Shown: positions 8,432-18,315 of the stretch, piece after piece
How positions within the stretch are numbered: position 1 is the first letter of the stretch
Layout of the letters: each line of letters begins with the position of its first letter
DNA from: WTFY01 sp965203725
GTDB lineage: Bacteria; Pseudomonadota; Gammaproteobacteria; UBA4575
Assembly: GCA_965203725.1 (NCBI GenBank)
Contig: CBDBDH010000002.1
Location: 725,718 to 789,717 of the forward strand
Length of the DNA stretch: 64,000 nucleotides
Reading direction: 5' to 3'
Program-made: the position numbers and the translations under genes
Notes under the pieces: model-generated
Databases searched by the model: none
The model's input: only the letters and a program-made list of their open reading frames with translations
Told to the model about the DNA's origin: nothing

Positions 8432-9408
8432 GTATGTCTACCATGAACGATCCATCTCTCGGCCATCTTGAGCCCGTTGATCTTCGAACCATATGGGCAA
8501 GTGAGCCAGCAGACTTCACGCCATGGCTTGCCAAAGCAGAAAATCTCAAAATCCTTGGTGATACGCTTGGACTTGAACTCGAACTGGACGCGGTTGAAAA
8601 GGAGGTCGGCTCATTTTGGGCCGACATCGTTTGCCGGGACATCGGCACGGATTCTTTGGTGCTGGTTGAAAACCAGCTTGAACAGACGGACCATGAGCAT
8701 CTTGGCAAGTTGCTGACTTATTCGGCAGGTCTGCAAGCCGTCACTGTCATATGGCTAGCGGCAAGGTTCAGGGATGAACATCGAGCAGCTCTCGACTGGC
8801 TGAACGAGATCACGCGCCAGGACTCCCGTTTTTTCGGGCTGGAAATCGAATTATGGCGGATAGGTGATTCGCTGGCTGCGCCGAAATTCGATATTGTCTC
8901 GATGCCGAATGACTGGGCACAGTCCGTTGCGCAGTCCGCTCGTACAACGGATGTTGCCAAATGGTCCGAGCGGTCAATCTTACGAAGGGAATACTGGACT
9001 GGGCTCCATGAAAGGCTCAATGCTGTAGGCGGGGCGGTTCACGGCAACCGAACCCCCGGCCGTCGATCATGGATGTCTTACAGTGTCGGGCGGAGCGGCT
9101 TTTTCATCGATGCTGTGATAAACATGCGAGATAAATTCATCCGGGTGGAACTGTATATCAAAGGTGAGGATGCTGAGGATTACCTTGATTCACTTATGCA
9201 GAAAAAAGACGAAATCGAGCGGGAACTGGGTTACGAGCTTGAATGGGGGGATCAAAAAGCAGCGGCCTCGCACGACCGCCGGATATCGCACTATCTGCAC
9301 AACACAGACCCGAGGAACAAGTCGGACTGGCCCCACCAGCACGAATGGCTTGTGGAGCATCTAAACAAGATGCACCGAGCCTTTGCACAGCGGGTCAGGG
9401 ATCTGTGA
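8428..9408 (+). CDS. DUF4268 domain protein, probable PD-(D/E)XK-like nuclease
   Basis: A 326-residue protein whose ATG overlaps the integrase stop (ATGA), so it is coupled to it. Residues about 15-160 resemble the restriction-endonuclease-like domain found in DUF4268 proteins: AENLKILGDTLGLELEL, then GSFWADIVCRD and SLVLVENQLEQTDHEHLGKL, where the Asp and the E-x-Q pair would be the metal-binding residues. The C-terminal half (from about 200) matches the DUF4268 pattern, with RVELYIKGEDAEDYLDSL. Such proteins are common in defence islands, but their action is not established. A second copy of the integrase 3' end lies just downstream, suggesting insertion as a cassette. Confidence 0.75.
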   Translation: MSMSTMNDPSLGHLEPVDLRTIWASEPADFTPWLAKAENLKILGDTLGLELELDAVEKEVGSFWADIVCRDIGTDSLVLVENQLEQTDHEHLGKLLTYSAGLQAVTVIWLAARFRDEHRAALDWLNEITRQDSRFFGLEIELWRIGDSLAAPKFDIVSMPNDWAQSVAQSARTTDVAKWSERSILRREYWTGLHERLNAVGGAVHGNRTPGRRSWMSYSVGRSGFFIDAVINMRDKFIRVELYIKGEDAEDYLDSLMQKKDEIERELGYELEWGDQKAAASHDRRISHYLHNTDPRNKSDWPHQHEWLVEHLNKMHRAFAQRVRDL

Positions 9409-9492
9409 ACGGAGGACCTATCACGCTCCGATTTGCCACCGTTTCAGTTTGGTACTTGCCCATATGATCCGGGATCTGTATAGCCGTGCTGC

Positions 9493-9576
9493 AACCGCAC
9501 GGCACACCTTCCTGAACGGTGCAAAATGATGCAGGTTTGGGCGGACTATCTCGATGAACTGAAAGCTGGTGTGTGA
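9493..9576 (+). pseudogene. Duplicated integrase 3' end (28 codons)
   Basis: This stretch reads, in one frame, a diverged copy of the last 27 residues and stop of the integrase at 7241-8431: NRTAHLPERCKMMQVWADYL then DELKAGV. Two residues differ from the intact gene, with more differences at silent positions, so it derives from a related integrase rather than a recent exact copy. Together with the true integrase end at 8348-8431 it brackets the DUF4268 gene. Confidence 0.85.
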
Positions 9577-9595
9577 ACTGTTGAGTATTTAAACC

Positions 9596-9907
9596 ATGAG
9601 AAAACTAAGTGATGAACAGATTCAGGAAATTGAACGGCTGATTGGAATTTGCAAAGAGTACCAAGGCGAATATCGTCCCGGACATCACGGCTCGGGCAGT
9701 TGGGCGACTACCTACTCGAATGAGTTTATTGATGCTGCTGCCAAGTTATACGAATTGTACTCGAAGACAGATTCTTACCACCCCGCATATCTCATGTCTC
9801 AGGCATTTATCAAGGCTGGCATTCGTTCATGCCGTGGAAAAGAAATGACTTTCGTAAAAGTCAGTTACCTTGTTGATGAGCATTTACGAGATAAAGTCAG
9901 GTCATAG
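9596..9907 (+). CDS. Small hypothetical protein
   Basis: A 103-residue protein I do not recognise. It is soluble and mostly helical, starting MRKLSDEQIQEIERLIGICK, with a His/Gly-rich turn (RPGHHGSGSWATTYSNE) that could be a binding loop. No signal peptide or membrane helix is seen. It lies 20 bases after the integrase remnant and ends 17 bases before the convergent helicase gene. Its position inside the defence island suggests accessory cargo, possibly linked to the DUF4268 gene. The start has only a weak ribosome site. Confidence 0.6.
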   Translation: MRKLSDEQIQEIERLIGICKEYQGEYRPGHHGSGSWATTYSNEFIDAAAKLYELYSKTDSYHPAYLMSQAFIKAGIRSCRGKEMTFVKVSYLVDEHLRDKVRS

Positions 9908-9924
9908 AGGGAAAGAAGAATTAT

Positions 9925-12900
9925 TTAGGTTGCACACTCAATCCCTAACCAGCATAAAAGCTTAACATCTTCTGGTGAAATTGGCGGCAACAGCGGTGGC
10001 AGTTCCACCGGCTCCAAACCCGTTTTCAGAACTTGTTCTATCAGCACTCCGGAAAGCGTTCCCCCTTGTTGGTCGCTCGATTCAAACCATTCCCGGAGCA
10101 TGACCTCCTCCCGGCGAGGCCAGGGGGATTCCAGTATATCCAGAACCCGCGTCACCTGCTCTTCGGCGATATCGATCGGGGGATTGTCCCGGATAAACTC
10201 TGCAACCCGAAGGTTGAGGGGCCTTACTTTTGGCTGCAGGTTGGCAGGATCTGTTTCACGCATCCAGTCAGACCAGATGTCCTGCTGGGCAATTTCCCAA
10301 AAATCATACACTCGCTGCTGGAGCATATCGGGATACCAGGTCTGTGTTTCAGGTTCGCACTCGATCAATCTCAGGCAGGTTCCCACTTCGCGAAGAAGGG
10401 CATCCTCTTCTGTGGAGACATTCCATGTCGCATCCGCAGATACGAATCGCAAGTAGGTGCGCTCGCCTACTACGGAGCAGAAAAATATGCCCCGTCGCTG
10501 GCCTTTCATCATGCCCGAGCCAATTTTCCAGGGCAGGTTCGCGATACGCTCCTTGTCCTGCACCAGTGCCTTGCGCAGGGTCTGCCGGTACTCTTCGCCG
10601 GTTTGAGCTGCACTGACAGTACCTCCACGTTCGTACAGGGAAGCATCTTCCTTCAGTAGTTTCTCAATTTCTTCCCGTGACTCGGTAAAGACCTGCTTGC
10701 CTTGGGCGGCCCCTTCGATGGGAGCACGCACACCGACGCTTGCCGCCGCCATGGCCAGTTTATCGAGGATGCGCTGTTCGAGATTCAGCAACTGATCGAG
10801 CCGGTCTGCCGGAAAGACAGTCCGCAGGAACACGCGGGAGTGGGGACTGCCGATTCGATCTATCCGGCCGTGGCGCTGGACGAGTCGCATGGGGTTCCAG
10901 GGCATGTCAAAGTTGATGATATGGCGACACTGTTGGAGATTGACACCTTCCGCCAGTACATCCGTGGTGATGAGCAGATCGTAGAGATCGTGGTCCGACC
11001 CTGCAGGCGCTTCCATGGAAACAGGTGTAAACCCCTGTACGGCCCGTTGACGGGATACATCAGTCAGCCGGTCTGATCCACTGACCGCGACCATTCGGTC
11101 TTTGTAACCTTCCAATTCCGGTCTTTGGTCGAGTTGCACTTTAAGGTATTCCAGAATCCACTCCACCGTGTCCTCAAAAAAGGAGAACACCAGCACCTTG
11201 CTTTTTTGTGCCTGATCCACCGCATCGGTGGCCTCGTGTTCTGCCTCCTGCAAAATCTTTGTCAGTTCGGCTGTGAGCGCCTGGAGTTTCGGGTCAAGGT
11301 CCGGTGTGATCACCGAAGCCTCGTCAGCAAGTGTCTGAAGCAGGTCGCGATCCTTGGCAATGACTGTTCGCAAACGGTCGATATCGTAAAGAGCAGCCTC
11401 CATACGGTGTTCGGTTCCCGCAAGCACGTCCTCAAATGCCGAATCATCATCGGCGGACAGCTCCTTCATAAAATCCGTGGTCACTACATGTCCGGCATCC
11501 AGCGCCTCCAGAAAAGTGTCGTGCTCATCGACCATTTTCATAACGGTCTTGCGAAAGGCAAAGGCGGATGACTCAAAACGCTTCAGCAAACCCGAGCGTA
11601 GCAGCCCGACCATTGCCTTGGAACGGGCGTTTTCCTCAGCATCTGCACCCTTTAACAGGTAATTGTTTGGCATGTAGCGCGCAAAGCGGATGGCCGTATC
11701 ACGCCCAGGGTCGAGCGCATCCTCCAGTTGATCGAAAAAGCCCGGCAGAAGTTCGTCAAGGTTGTAGCGAACACTGATGGCTTGCGGTGCCGGAAACACG
11801 ATGGGTGACGGCCTGCCGTCTGCACCGACAATGTTGTCCCCGGCATAATGCTTCTTTACAAATTGCCGGGTGCGTTTGACCGTGGTCGCGTCAATGACTG
11901 GATAGAGGATGTCCGGACTCAGGTTCGAGGGATCCTCGCGCATGGCATGCTCGAACCGTTCGCGAACTGACAGGATTCCTCGATCCGCAAAGTGGGCATC
12001 CTGGCGCACAAAAAACCGCACCAGGTGATACAGATCCCAAAGTGAGTTATTCACAGGTGTTGCAGTCAGCAGTAGCACGTCCCGTCTTTGGCCAAAAAGC
12101 AGGCTGCGCAGGACCGCGGCTCGGTGTGAGGCATCCGGATTTCGATAGTTGTGAGCTTCATCGACCACGACAAGCTGGTATTCGTCCAGTGGGCGCAGAA
12201 GTTTCTCCTTGTCGGCAAAAGGGCGGCGCGCATCTCCCAACTGGACATCCCTTGCAAGATCTTCAAAAGACAGGCACTCAACAAATAGCTGGAATCGCGC
12301 CAGAAACTTCTTCCATGTACTGTCGCGCAACGCAGCAGGACAAATGAGCAGCGCGCGCTGGCGGCGCTCATGGTAGATTTGCAGCACCTCACCGGCCACA
12401 AAGGTTTTGCCCAGCCCCACCTCGTCGGCAACAATCGCACCCCCTGTGTCGCGGATCAGGCGAAGGGCTCGGGCGACACCATGTTTCTGAAAACTGGTCA
12501 GGGGCAGGTTTTGATCACTCTGGATCTCCTCCTCGACCTCGTCGCCGTAGAGCTGCCACAGCACGCGTATGAAAATCTCCCAGGGCATACGAGGCTGGAA
12601 TACCTCTTCAAACAGGATGGCAAGGTCATACGGCTCGGCCTCGTCCCAGAGTTCATCGAACCATTGTCGCGCCTGTTCTGCTACAGACGGATCATAGTGA
12701 CCGAGATTGAGTTCGAGATTGGAGGTCAGCCCCGCGCCCGTTAGATTGGAGGAGCCGGCAATGATGCCTTCCGCCTGGCTGTTCGAACTGTGTGTACGGT
12801 TGAAGATGTAGGCCTTGGCATGGAGAAACGATTTCTGGTAACGCCTGACCTCCATATTCCCGGAGTGCAAGACCTCGATCAATTTGCGCAGGGCTGCGTT

Positions 12901-13263
12901 ACTTGACCTGGTGAACGGTAGCCAGTCGCGTTCTCTGCAAAGTGCCTCCTGCATGCCATTCAGTCCTTCGCGCATGCGCCGAAGCTCGAACGTCGCCTCG
13001 GTCTCGTCCAGGGATTTGGGTTTCAGGGTTCCACTTGCAGCCAAATCCACCCCGAGCATCAGCCGTATTACCGGTACCGGTTGAAGATGATCCGCAATTT
13101 GGGCAAAGCCGGTCGGACTGAAAAACCCGGTAGCAATACGCACCTCATCCGGTGACTTTAGGGATTCTGCCGGATCGCCAGTTCCTCCCACACCTAGGGC
13201 AATGCCTAATGCGCTTGCCAGTGTGTTACCGTCTTGGTTGTCGATAAAGTTGGGCTCGCTCAC
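9925..13263 (-). CDS. Phospholipase-D-like/SNF2 helicase fusion, restriction-type
   Basis: A 1112-residue two-part enzyme. Residues about 40-200 form a PLD-type nuclease half with HAKAYIF (His148, Lys150) and AGSSN (about 169-173); the usual Asp after the HxK motif is an Asn here. From about 255 it is an SNF2 helicase: Walker A EVGLGKTF at about 281, DEAH at 368, LLLTATPVNN, and motif VI QRHGRIDRIG in the second RecA lobe. This matches the PLDc_N_Snf2_like group. The GTG start directly follows the stop of the methyltransferase gene, so the pair is one operon. Relatives are ATP-dependent restriction systems such as CglI/NgoAVII and, more loosely, DISARM. Its role as nuclease and translocase in defence is inference. 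Confidence 0.88.
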   Translation of the reverse strand: MSEPNFIDNQDGNTLASALGIALGVGGTGDPAESLKSPDEVRIATGFFSPTGFAQIADHLQPVPVIRLMLGVDLAASGTLKPKSLDETEATFELRRMREGLNGMQEALCRERDWLPFTRSSNAALRKLIEVLHSGNMEVRRYQKSFLHAKAYIFNRTHSSNSQAEGIIAGSSNLTGAGLTSNLELNLGHYDPSVAEQARQWFDELWDEAEPYDLAILFEEVFQPRMPWEIFIRVLWQLYGDEVEEEIQSDQNLPLTSFQKHGVARALRLIRDTGGAIVADEVGLGKTFVAGEVLQIYHERRQRALLICPAALRDSTWKKFLARFQLFVECLSFEDLARDVQLGDARRPFADKEKLLRPLDEYQLVVVDEAHNYRNPDASHRAAVLRSLLFGQRRDVLLLTATPVNNSLWDLYHLVRFFVRQDAHFADRGILSVRERFEHAMREDPSNLSPDILYPVIDATTVKRTRQFVKKHYAGDNIVGADGRPSPIVFPAPQAISVRYNLDELLPGFFDQLEDALDPGRDTAIRFARYMPNNYLLKGADAEENARSKAMVGLLRSGLLKRFESSAFAFRKTVMKMVDEHDTFLEALDAGHVVTTDFMKELSADDDSAFEDVLAGTEHRMEAALYDIDRLRTVIAKDRDLLQTLADEASVITPDLDPKLQALTAELTKILQEAEHEATDAVDQAQKSKVLVFSFFEDTVEWILEYLKVQLDQRPELEGYKDRMVAVSGSDRLTDVSRQRAVQGFTPVSMEAPAGSDHDLYDLLITTDVLAEGVNLQQCRHIINFDMPWNPMRLVQRHGRIDRIGSPHSRVFLRTVFPADRLDQLLNLEQRILDKLAMAAASVGVRAPIEGAAQGKQVFTESREEIEKLLKEDASLYERGGTVSAAQTGEEYRQTLRKALVQDKERIANLPWKIGSGMMKGQRRGIFFCSVVGERTYLRFVSADATWNVSTEEDALLREVGTCLRLIECEPETQTWYPDMLQQRVYDFWEIAQQDIWSDWMRETDPANLQPKVRPLNLRVAEFIRDNPPIDIAEEQVTRVLDILESPWPRREEVMLREWFESSDQQGGTLSGVLIEQVLKTGLEPVELPPLLPPISPEDVKLLCWLGIECAT

Positions 13264-16200
13264 TCAGCGTCTCCCGGTCCAGGAGCGGTAGTGCCGGATC
13301 ACACTATCCAGTCTGTCACTGTAGTCCCAGCCTTCATGGAAGGTCTCGAAAATATGAATCAACTGAGGCTCACTCAAACCATAGAGGTGGGCAACCACAG
13401 CATCAAGTTCGCAGATCATGTCTTGTTTCTTGTCGTCTGGGAGCGATCCGCATTCGACTTCGACTGCTTCTGCCCAAGATGCAAAGCGCTCATTCATGCA
13501 TGCCAGACGACCAGCAAGCTGCACTACTCGCTCCCAACCTGCATCTTCCCGAGAAGGTCGCGGTACGGGGAATGGGTTAATGATAAAAAAATTGACATTC
13601 AATTCCACAAACCTTCGTGCATACCAATCAAGGGGAATTGATGAGAGGACTCCTAGCAGAAAAGCCTGATCTTTTTCATCGCCACGAGGCCACAGAAAGT
13701 AGGGACCTTTATTGGTGATAAAAATATTTGGCGGTAAAAGGCATGCAATAATTGTTCTCTGGTTAGTCCGGTTAGTAACATCTCGAAATGCAACCCGTGG
13801 AGCAAAACAAGGCAAAGTAGATCCATCCCTCAAATAGCCAAGTTCGAACTCGCGATGCGGGCTGTTAGTTCGTGATTTGGCTGCCCTTATGCGCTTGCGC
13901 TGAAGCCATTCCAGAGCTGGCTCAGGATCAGCCCAAGCATAGTAAATCCCGGTATCGGGATTCCATATATCAAAGGATTCTCCTTTGTACACCGGCCAAA
14001 AATCATCGGATGGATCTGCATTTTCAAAGCTCATCAGATTTTTTTGTGCTGTAGCATGGAGTTCGGTATTGGGTCGGGCACGCCATGCTGCCTCCCCCTT
14101 GATTTCGAGCACATCCAGGTCAAGCCTAGGTGCCTGGCGTATTTGTGTAAATACGGAAACCGAATCTGGGTCAGGAAGAAGCGGAAGAGAAGCCGTATCG
14201 TTCCAGTTCAGCACTTCCTCGCTATTGAAAGCCATAGCTGGGGTACTGACACCTTTACGAAATGCTGTGTCAGAAGCAAAAGGGCCGCGCATCCGAACTG
14301 ATCGTTTGATAGGGGTACCTCGAGTCATACAAACCAGGCTGATGGTATAGCGATGTTCGGCTTCGTCGAATACCCACCCCCCACGGTTGAGTAACATGTC
14401 GATATCAACGCCTGCTGACTGATTGAATATGGTCTTGCGAAACTCGGTCGAGCCTTTAGCAGCAAATGCACTTCGAGGTAAAACGACGCCAATGCGTCCG
14501 CCATCAGCCGCTGTCAAATGCCAGAAGCGCCAGCAAAATGCCTTATAGTAATCGGGATCTCCCGTTTCCATACCCGGAAAGGAACCGCTAACTAAAGCTG
14601 TACGAATCCTTTGCATTTCTTTCTGTTCAGCTTCATATATAGCGATCAGATCAGGATACTCTTTTCTTAGCCGAGTTTTTTCGGCCTCTTGCTTATTTTG
14701 TGGTAATGCACGCAAGCCTGGGAAATGGCGAGCCCAAAAAGCATGTTCCTCAATTGTTGCTTCCTGCCAGGGTGGGTTTCCAAGGATTACATCGAAGCCG
14801 GGCCGTGATCGCAGAAATACCTCCGGAAAGGCAACGGGGAAATGTAACTGGTGAAGGTTCACGAGTTCTTCCTGTGCTGCATCCACTGCGGCCAGTGTTT
14901 TTTCGTCCTCTGCAAGGCGTTCCCATTCTGAAAAACCAAAACCTGTCACCATTGGGTTGCTCGACATTGATTGTGCAGTAATCAGATTACAAAGGTTCTC
15001 GGTATTCTTAGTTGCCTGTCGAATTTCTTCCGCAGCTTTTCTGGCTGTCTCAATGTCAGTAAGGTTCGCATCGTTGATGTTAGCCAAGCGTCGGAGCGGT
15101 TTTGATGCTTGACCAAGCAAGGATGCAGCATCAACAGGGAAAAGGGTGCTGACTGTCTCCTCCAATTCCTTCGTGATTTCATCAATACTGCCAATACCGA
15201 CCAACGCATTCCCATGAACAAGATTGCGATCCAGAAACGATAGTGGTAGTCCCGGTACAAACGTATGAATCCAGACCGCCAGGCGTGCCAGATGGACTGA
15301 AAGCACGTTCAGATCGACCCCGTAAATACAACGTCGAGCAATATAGCGTCGAAGCAGTTGCCCATCCTCAATGGCCGCGGTCTCAGCCAATTCCCCTAAC
15401 TCTTGTAATGCTGCCTCACGCAAGCTGGCTAATTCCCTTCGAACTCCCGGAAGATCGCGCTTCGCCAAATAGTCGGCCATACCCTTTTCGACTCGCCCGA
15501 TTGCCGCAATCAAAAAATGACCTGATCCCATGGCGATATCGGCCACCCGGAAATCGAAAAAGGCTTCGGCGGCGGCTGCATCGTCCATACGGTCGAGACG
15601 CAAAAAGTGATCGTCAAGCGCTGGTTCCAGTACACCATCCAGAAGATGCTCGACGGCAAAATGCTTGGTGTAGTAACTGCCCGATGACTTGCGGGCACCG
15701 GATCGGTTATGCAGATAGATCTCACCCGCTGCGACGGCTATAGAACCGCTTTTGCGGACGGGTACGTAAGTCCCTTTTCTGTCCAGTGTCAGGTCCACGT
15801 CTGCCAACGCCAACTCCGATTCCAGCAAACCCTCGTAAATAGTCCCGAACTCACGCACCCCGAGAGAACGGAAATCAACCGGCCCGGGCACACCCTCCGC
15901 CGTCTCGATCACCAACAGGGCGCGCAAGGCGTGCTCGAAGATAGAGTTTGGAATCATCAGCTTTGCCAATTCAGCGCCGACAGGAGATACACTCGCATCA
16001 TCGGCAAATAAACCGCCGTTGTATGTAGGAATACCCCATTCCCGATTGCCCACGGCCACCGCTTGCCAGACCAGGGAGACTTCCTGCCAGTGGGAACTCC
16101 CTTCGGCAATAGGTATATCCTCTGCCACACATTCGGCAAGCTCCTGTGCCTTCTGCTTCAGTGAGCGTCTGCGATAGGCTTCATTGAATCGATAAGGCAA

Positions 16201-17310
16201 CAGGTCTCGATCTTCCGCATATGCCACGAACAGCAACCGGAACAGAACCGTAAGCGCCATCTCGTAGGTAAGACTCAGTTCATGGACACTGGGGTTGCTG
16301 ACATCCCGGGCCATGGCGATGCCTTGGGCAAGGGCAGGGACCACCCGATCATAGATGCGTTCGCGCAATCGTTCGGCAAGGTCGCCTGCAAAGCGGTGTG
16401 AATCCCCAAGAATCTCATCCAGGCTCCCATGGGGAATCAGCGCTTCAGCGGAATAGAGCAGCCAAAGATAGGGTAAATGAGCATCCGACAGCAGCGATGA
16501 CTGACATTCGATAAAGGTTTCCGTTCTGCCGCGCCTCCCGACACCCGCATCCACTGCGGTCGAGTACAGGCGCAGGCGGTTGCCTTGCACAAGTACGACC
16601 CATGGCAGGTTTTCAGAATCTGCCTTGGCTAGGGCGTAGCTTACGGGCGACAGGCTGTTGAAACGGGCTGTGCCCGCTTCGGGCGATTCGGTTTCACGCA
16701 GCATGACCGCCAGCGCCGTTCGCTGGTCTTTGCTGCGAAGCAGGTCCGTCAGGTTGTCCAGCCGCTCAATCGAGAAGCCGAGCGCGGTAAGCAAATTCTG
16801 GTTCTGCAAGCCAAGTGCTGTTTTGGCCTTGCGGCCCGCTTCCAGCCAGTCGGCACGTTGACGAACTCCACTTTGAAGTTCATGCAATGCAACGAGGCCA
16901 TGGTTATTCAGCCCTGGCAATGCAGCTTCCATGGATGGCAACACTTGCGAAAAGAACCGAAGTGCCGCATGTCGGTCTGGCTGATCCAGAATTTCCAGGC
17001 ACAAGCGTTCCACTTGCCCCTCGTCCATTCCGAGATGCACCGGGGGCTCGTTGCCGGTTACGCCACACAATCCCGTGCCTTGCGGATATAGAACGACCAG
17101 CAACACAGGGGAGGCACGGCCAGCTCGCCGTGCCTTCCAGCACTGGAGTAGAGATGCCCGAGAGGGTGCTTGGGTAGATTTCGCTACCACAACTTCGACT
17201 GCATTGCCTCCCTTGCCAACGTAAAGACCAACTGGTTTAACGCCATGCTTGGGACCTGCCTTCCATGATCGCATCAGCCTGTCGGCAAGAAATCCCTGAC
17301 CTCGTACCAT
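13264..17310 (-). CDS. Large N6-adenine DNA methyltransferase (Eco57I/PglX-like)
   Basis: A 1348-residue protein. The N-terminal ~500 residues are a helical region with no nuclease motif that I can identify. The methyltransferase core follows: GSYYTKHFAVEHLL (about 545), the SAM-binding motif VADIAMGSGHFLIAA (about 592), and the catalytic ILGNPPW (about 842), as in Eco57I-class and BREX PglX enzymes. The C-terminal ~400 residues probably hold target recognition. It would methylate adenine in a specific site to protect self DNA. Its stop codon is immediately followed by the helicase start. The size and architecture suggest one subunit that recognises DNA for both modification and restriction. 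Confidence 0.87.
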   Translation of the reverse strand: MVRGQGFLADRLMRSWKAGPKHGVKPVGLYVGKGGNAVEVVVAKSTQAPSRASLLQCWKARRAGRASPVLLVVLYPQGTGLCGVTGNEPPVHLGMDEGQVERLCLEILDQPDRHAALRFFSQVLPSMEAALPGLNNHGLVALHELQSGVRQRADWLEAGRKAKTALGLQNQNLLTALGFSIERLDNLTDLLRSKDQRTALAVMLRETESPEAGTARFNSLSPVSYALAKADSENLPWVVLVQGNRLRLYSTAVDAGVGRRGRTETFIECQSSLLSDAHLPYLWLLYSAEALIPHGSLDEILGDSHRFAGDLAERLRERIYDRVVPALAQGIAMARDVSNPSVHELSLTYEMALTVLFRLLFVAYAEDRDLLPYRFNEAYRRRSLKQKAQELAECVAEDIPIAEGSSHWQEVSLVWQAVAVGNREWGIPTYNGGLFADDASVSPVGAELAKLMIPNSIFEHALRALLVIETAEGVPGPVDFRSLGVREFGTIYEGLLESELALADVDLTLDRKGTYVPVRKSGSIAVAAGEIYLHNRSGARKSSGSYYTKHFAVEHLLDGVLEPALDDHFLRLDRMDDAAAAEAFFDFRVADIAMGSGHFLIAAIGRVEKGMADYLAKRDLPGVRRELASLREAALQELGELAETAAIEDGQLLRRYIARRCIYGVDLNVLSVHLARLAVWIHTFVPGLPLSFLDRNLVHGNALVGIGSIDEITKELEETVSTLFPVDAASLLGQASKPLRRLANINDANLTDIETARKAAEEIRQATKNTENLCNLITAQSMSSNPMVTGFGFSEWERLAEDEKTLAAVDAAQEELVNLHQLHFPVAFPEVFLRSRPGFDVILGNPPWQEATIEEHAFWARHFPGLRALPQNKQEAEKTRLRKEYPDLIAIYEAEQKEMQRIRTALVSGSFPGMETGDPDYYKAFCWRFWHLTAADGGRIGVVLPRSAFAAKGSTEFRKTIFNQSAGVDIDMLLNRGGWVFDEAEHRYTISLVCMTRGTPIKRSVRMRGPFASDTAFRKGVSTPAMAFNSEEVLNWNDTASLPLLPDPDSVSVFTQIRQAPRLDLDVLEIKGEAAWRARPNTELHATAQKNLMSFENADPSDDFWPVYKGESFDIWNPDTGIYYAWADPEPALEWLQRKRIRAAKSRTNSPHREFELGYLRDGSTLPCFAPRVAFRDVTNRTNQRTIIACLLPPNIFITNKGPYFLWPRGDEKDQAFLLGVLSSIPLDWYARRFVELNVNFFIINPFPVPRPSREDAGWERVVQLAGRLACMNERFASWAEAVEVECGSLPDDKKQDMICELDAVVAHLYGLSEPQLIHIFETFHEGWDYSDRLDSVIRHYRSWTGRR

Positions 17311-17770
17311 TCGTCCCTGTTCCTTTTTCTATTTTTTGTATTTGTTGCGAGATGTACTCAAGCGCACAGCATAGCAAAATCGAAAAGATTCCGATCTGTC
17401 AACAGTCTAAACTTTGCGTACCCCTACAAAACTTGTTCCAGGTGTGAAGTAAATCTTCCAAAATTGGTTTGGATCAGGCCGGCCAATATGAGTGGATCAA
17501 GGTTAGCGAAGACATGATTACAGGGTAAGCTCGCCGAAATTTTGGAGTCCATGGCAAGGGTTATTGGCGACGGAATAAGCGATTCGGGAAGCCGAAGTTC
17601 CCTGTGCTGGGATAGGTGGAATGAGTTCTGAACTGGCGTACTGTAGGAATGGCTCCGTATAGCTCATATCAAACAGATATACATCTATTCAGGCAGTCCT
17701 TGGAAGAGCAGATACACCAAAGGAAATGATCTATGGCCGTGTCCCGAAAGAATTTAAATTCAAATCCCTT
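17311..17770. other. Intergenic region upstream of the methyltransferase
   Basis: This 460-base stretch lies upstream of the methyltransferase gene and downstream of the small minus-strand gene that follows. It contains no reading frame I can support. The part next to 17310 should hold the promoter of the methyltransferase-helicase operon. I see no clear repeat or hairpin. Confidence 0.5.
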
Positions 17771-18115
17771 TCATTGCTGTTGGATAAAGTCTCCCAACCC
17801 CTTTTCCTTTAAGGACTCCGTAATCTGATTCAGTTCAGATGCCTTTTGCTGTAAATCAGAAATCCTGATCCTTATATCCTCTATGTTGCTGACTTCATAT
17901 TTGGCCTGGTAGGCATAGGCCGCGATGGGGAATCTAAAGCTTCCATCATCTTCCATGCGGATGTTTGCAGCATTTTTCTGCAAAAACTCTCCGAGCAGTT
18001 CAAGTGTCTTTCCATCCTTTCTTAAACTGCTTATCAGATTGGAGATTTCGTCTTTAAGGTTTCCGCGCCTAGATAGCAGGCCAATAAACTCGCTGTCTTT
18101 TTCGCTAATTATCAT
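17771..18115 (-). CDS. Small helical hypothetical protein
   Basis: A 114-residue protein I do not recognise. It is rich in Leu, Glu, Lys and Ile; the end (EDIRIRISDLQQKASELNQI and following) has a heptad-like pattern suggesting a coiled coil. No membrane segment or catalytic motif is seen. It lies alone between the restriction operon and the divergent SIR2 gene. It may be an accessory or regulator of one of them, but nothing in the sequence shows which. Confidence 0.55.
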   Translation of the reverse strand: MIISEKDSEFIGLLSRRGNLKDEISNLISSLRKDGKTLELLGEFLQKNAANIRMEDDGSFRFPIAAYAYQAKYEVSNIEDIRIRISDLQQKASELNQITESLKEKGLGDFIQQQ

Positions 18116-18315
18116 AGTTAAGAAAATAGTATTTAAGACCCAGTTTGCTGCATATCAATTTTTTCACAAACAATCAACACATGCAGTTCCCTGGATGGAT
18201 TACACACTCTCTGCCGAATAGCACATGGTCTGCTGAGTCTGAAAGTGACAGACTTGCTAGAATGCAGTAGCTAGCTCAGAAACGAACGAATAATGATTTA
18301 CGTAGCGTTGCTTGC

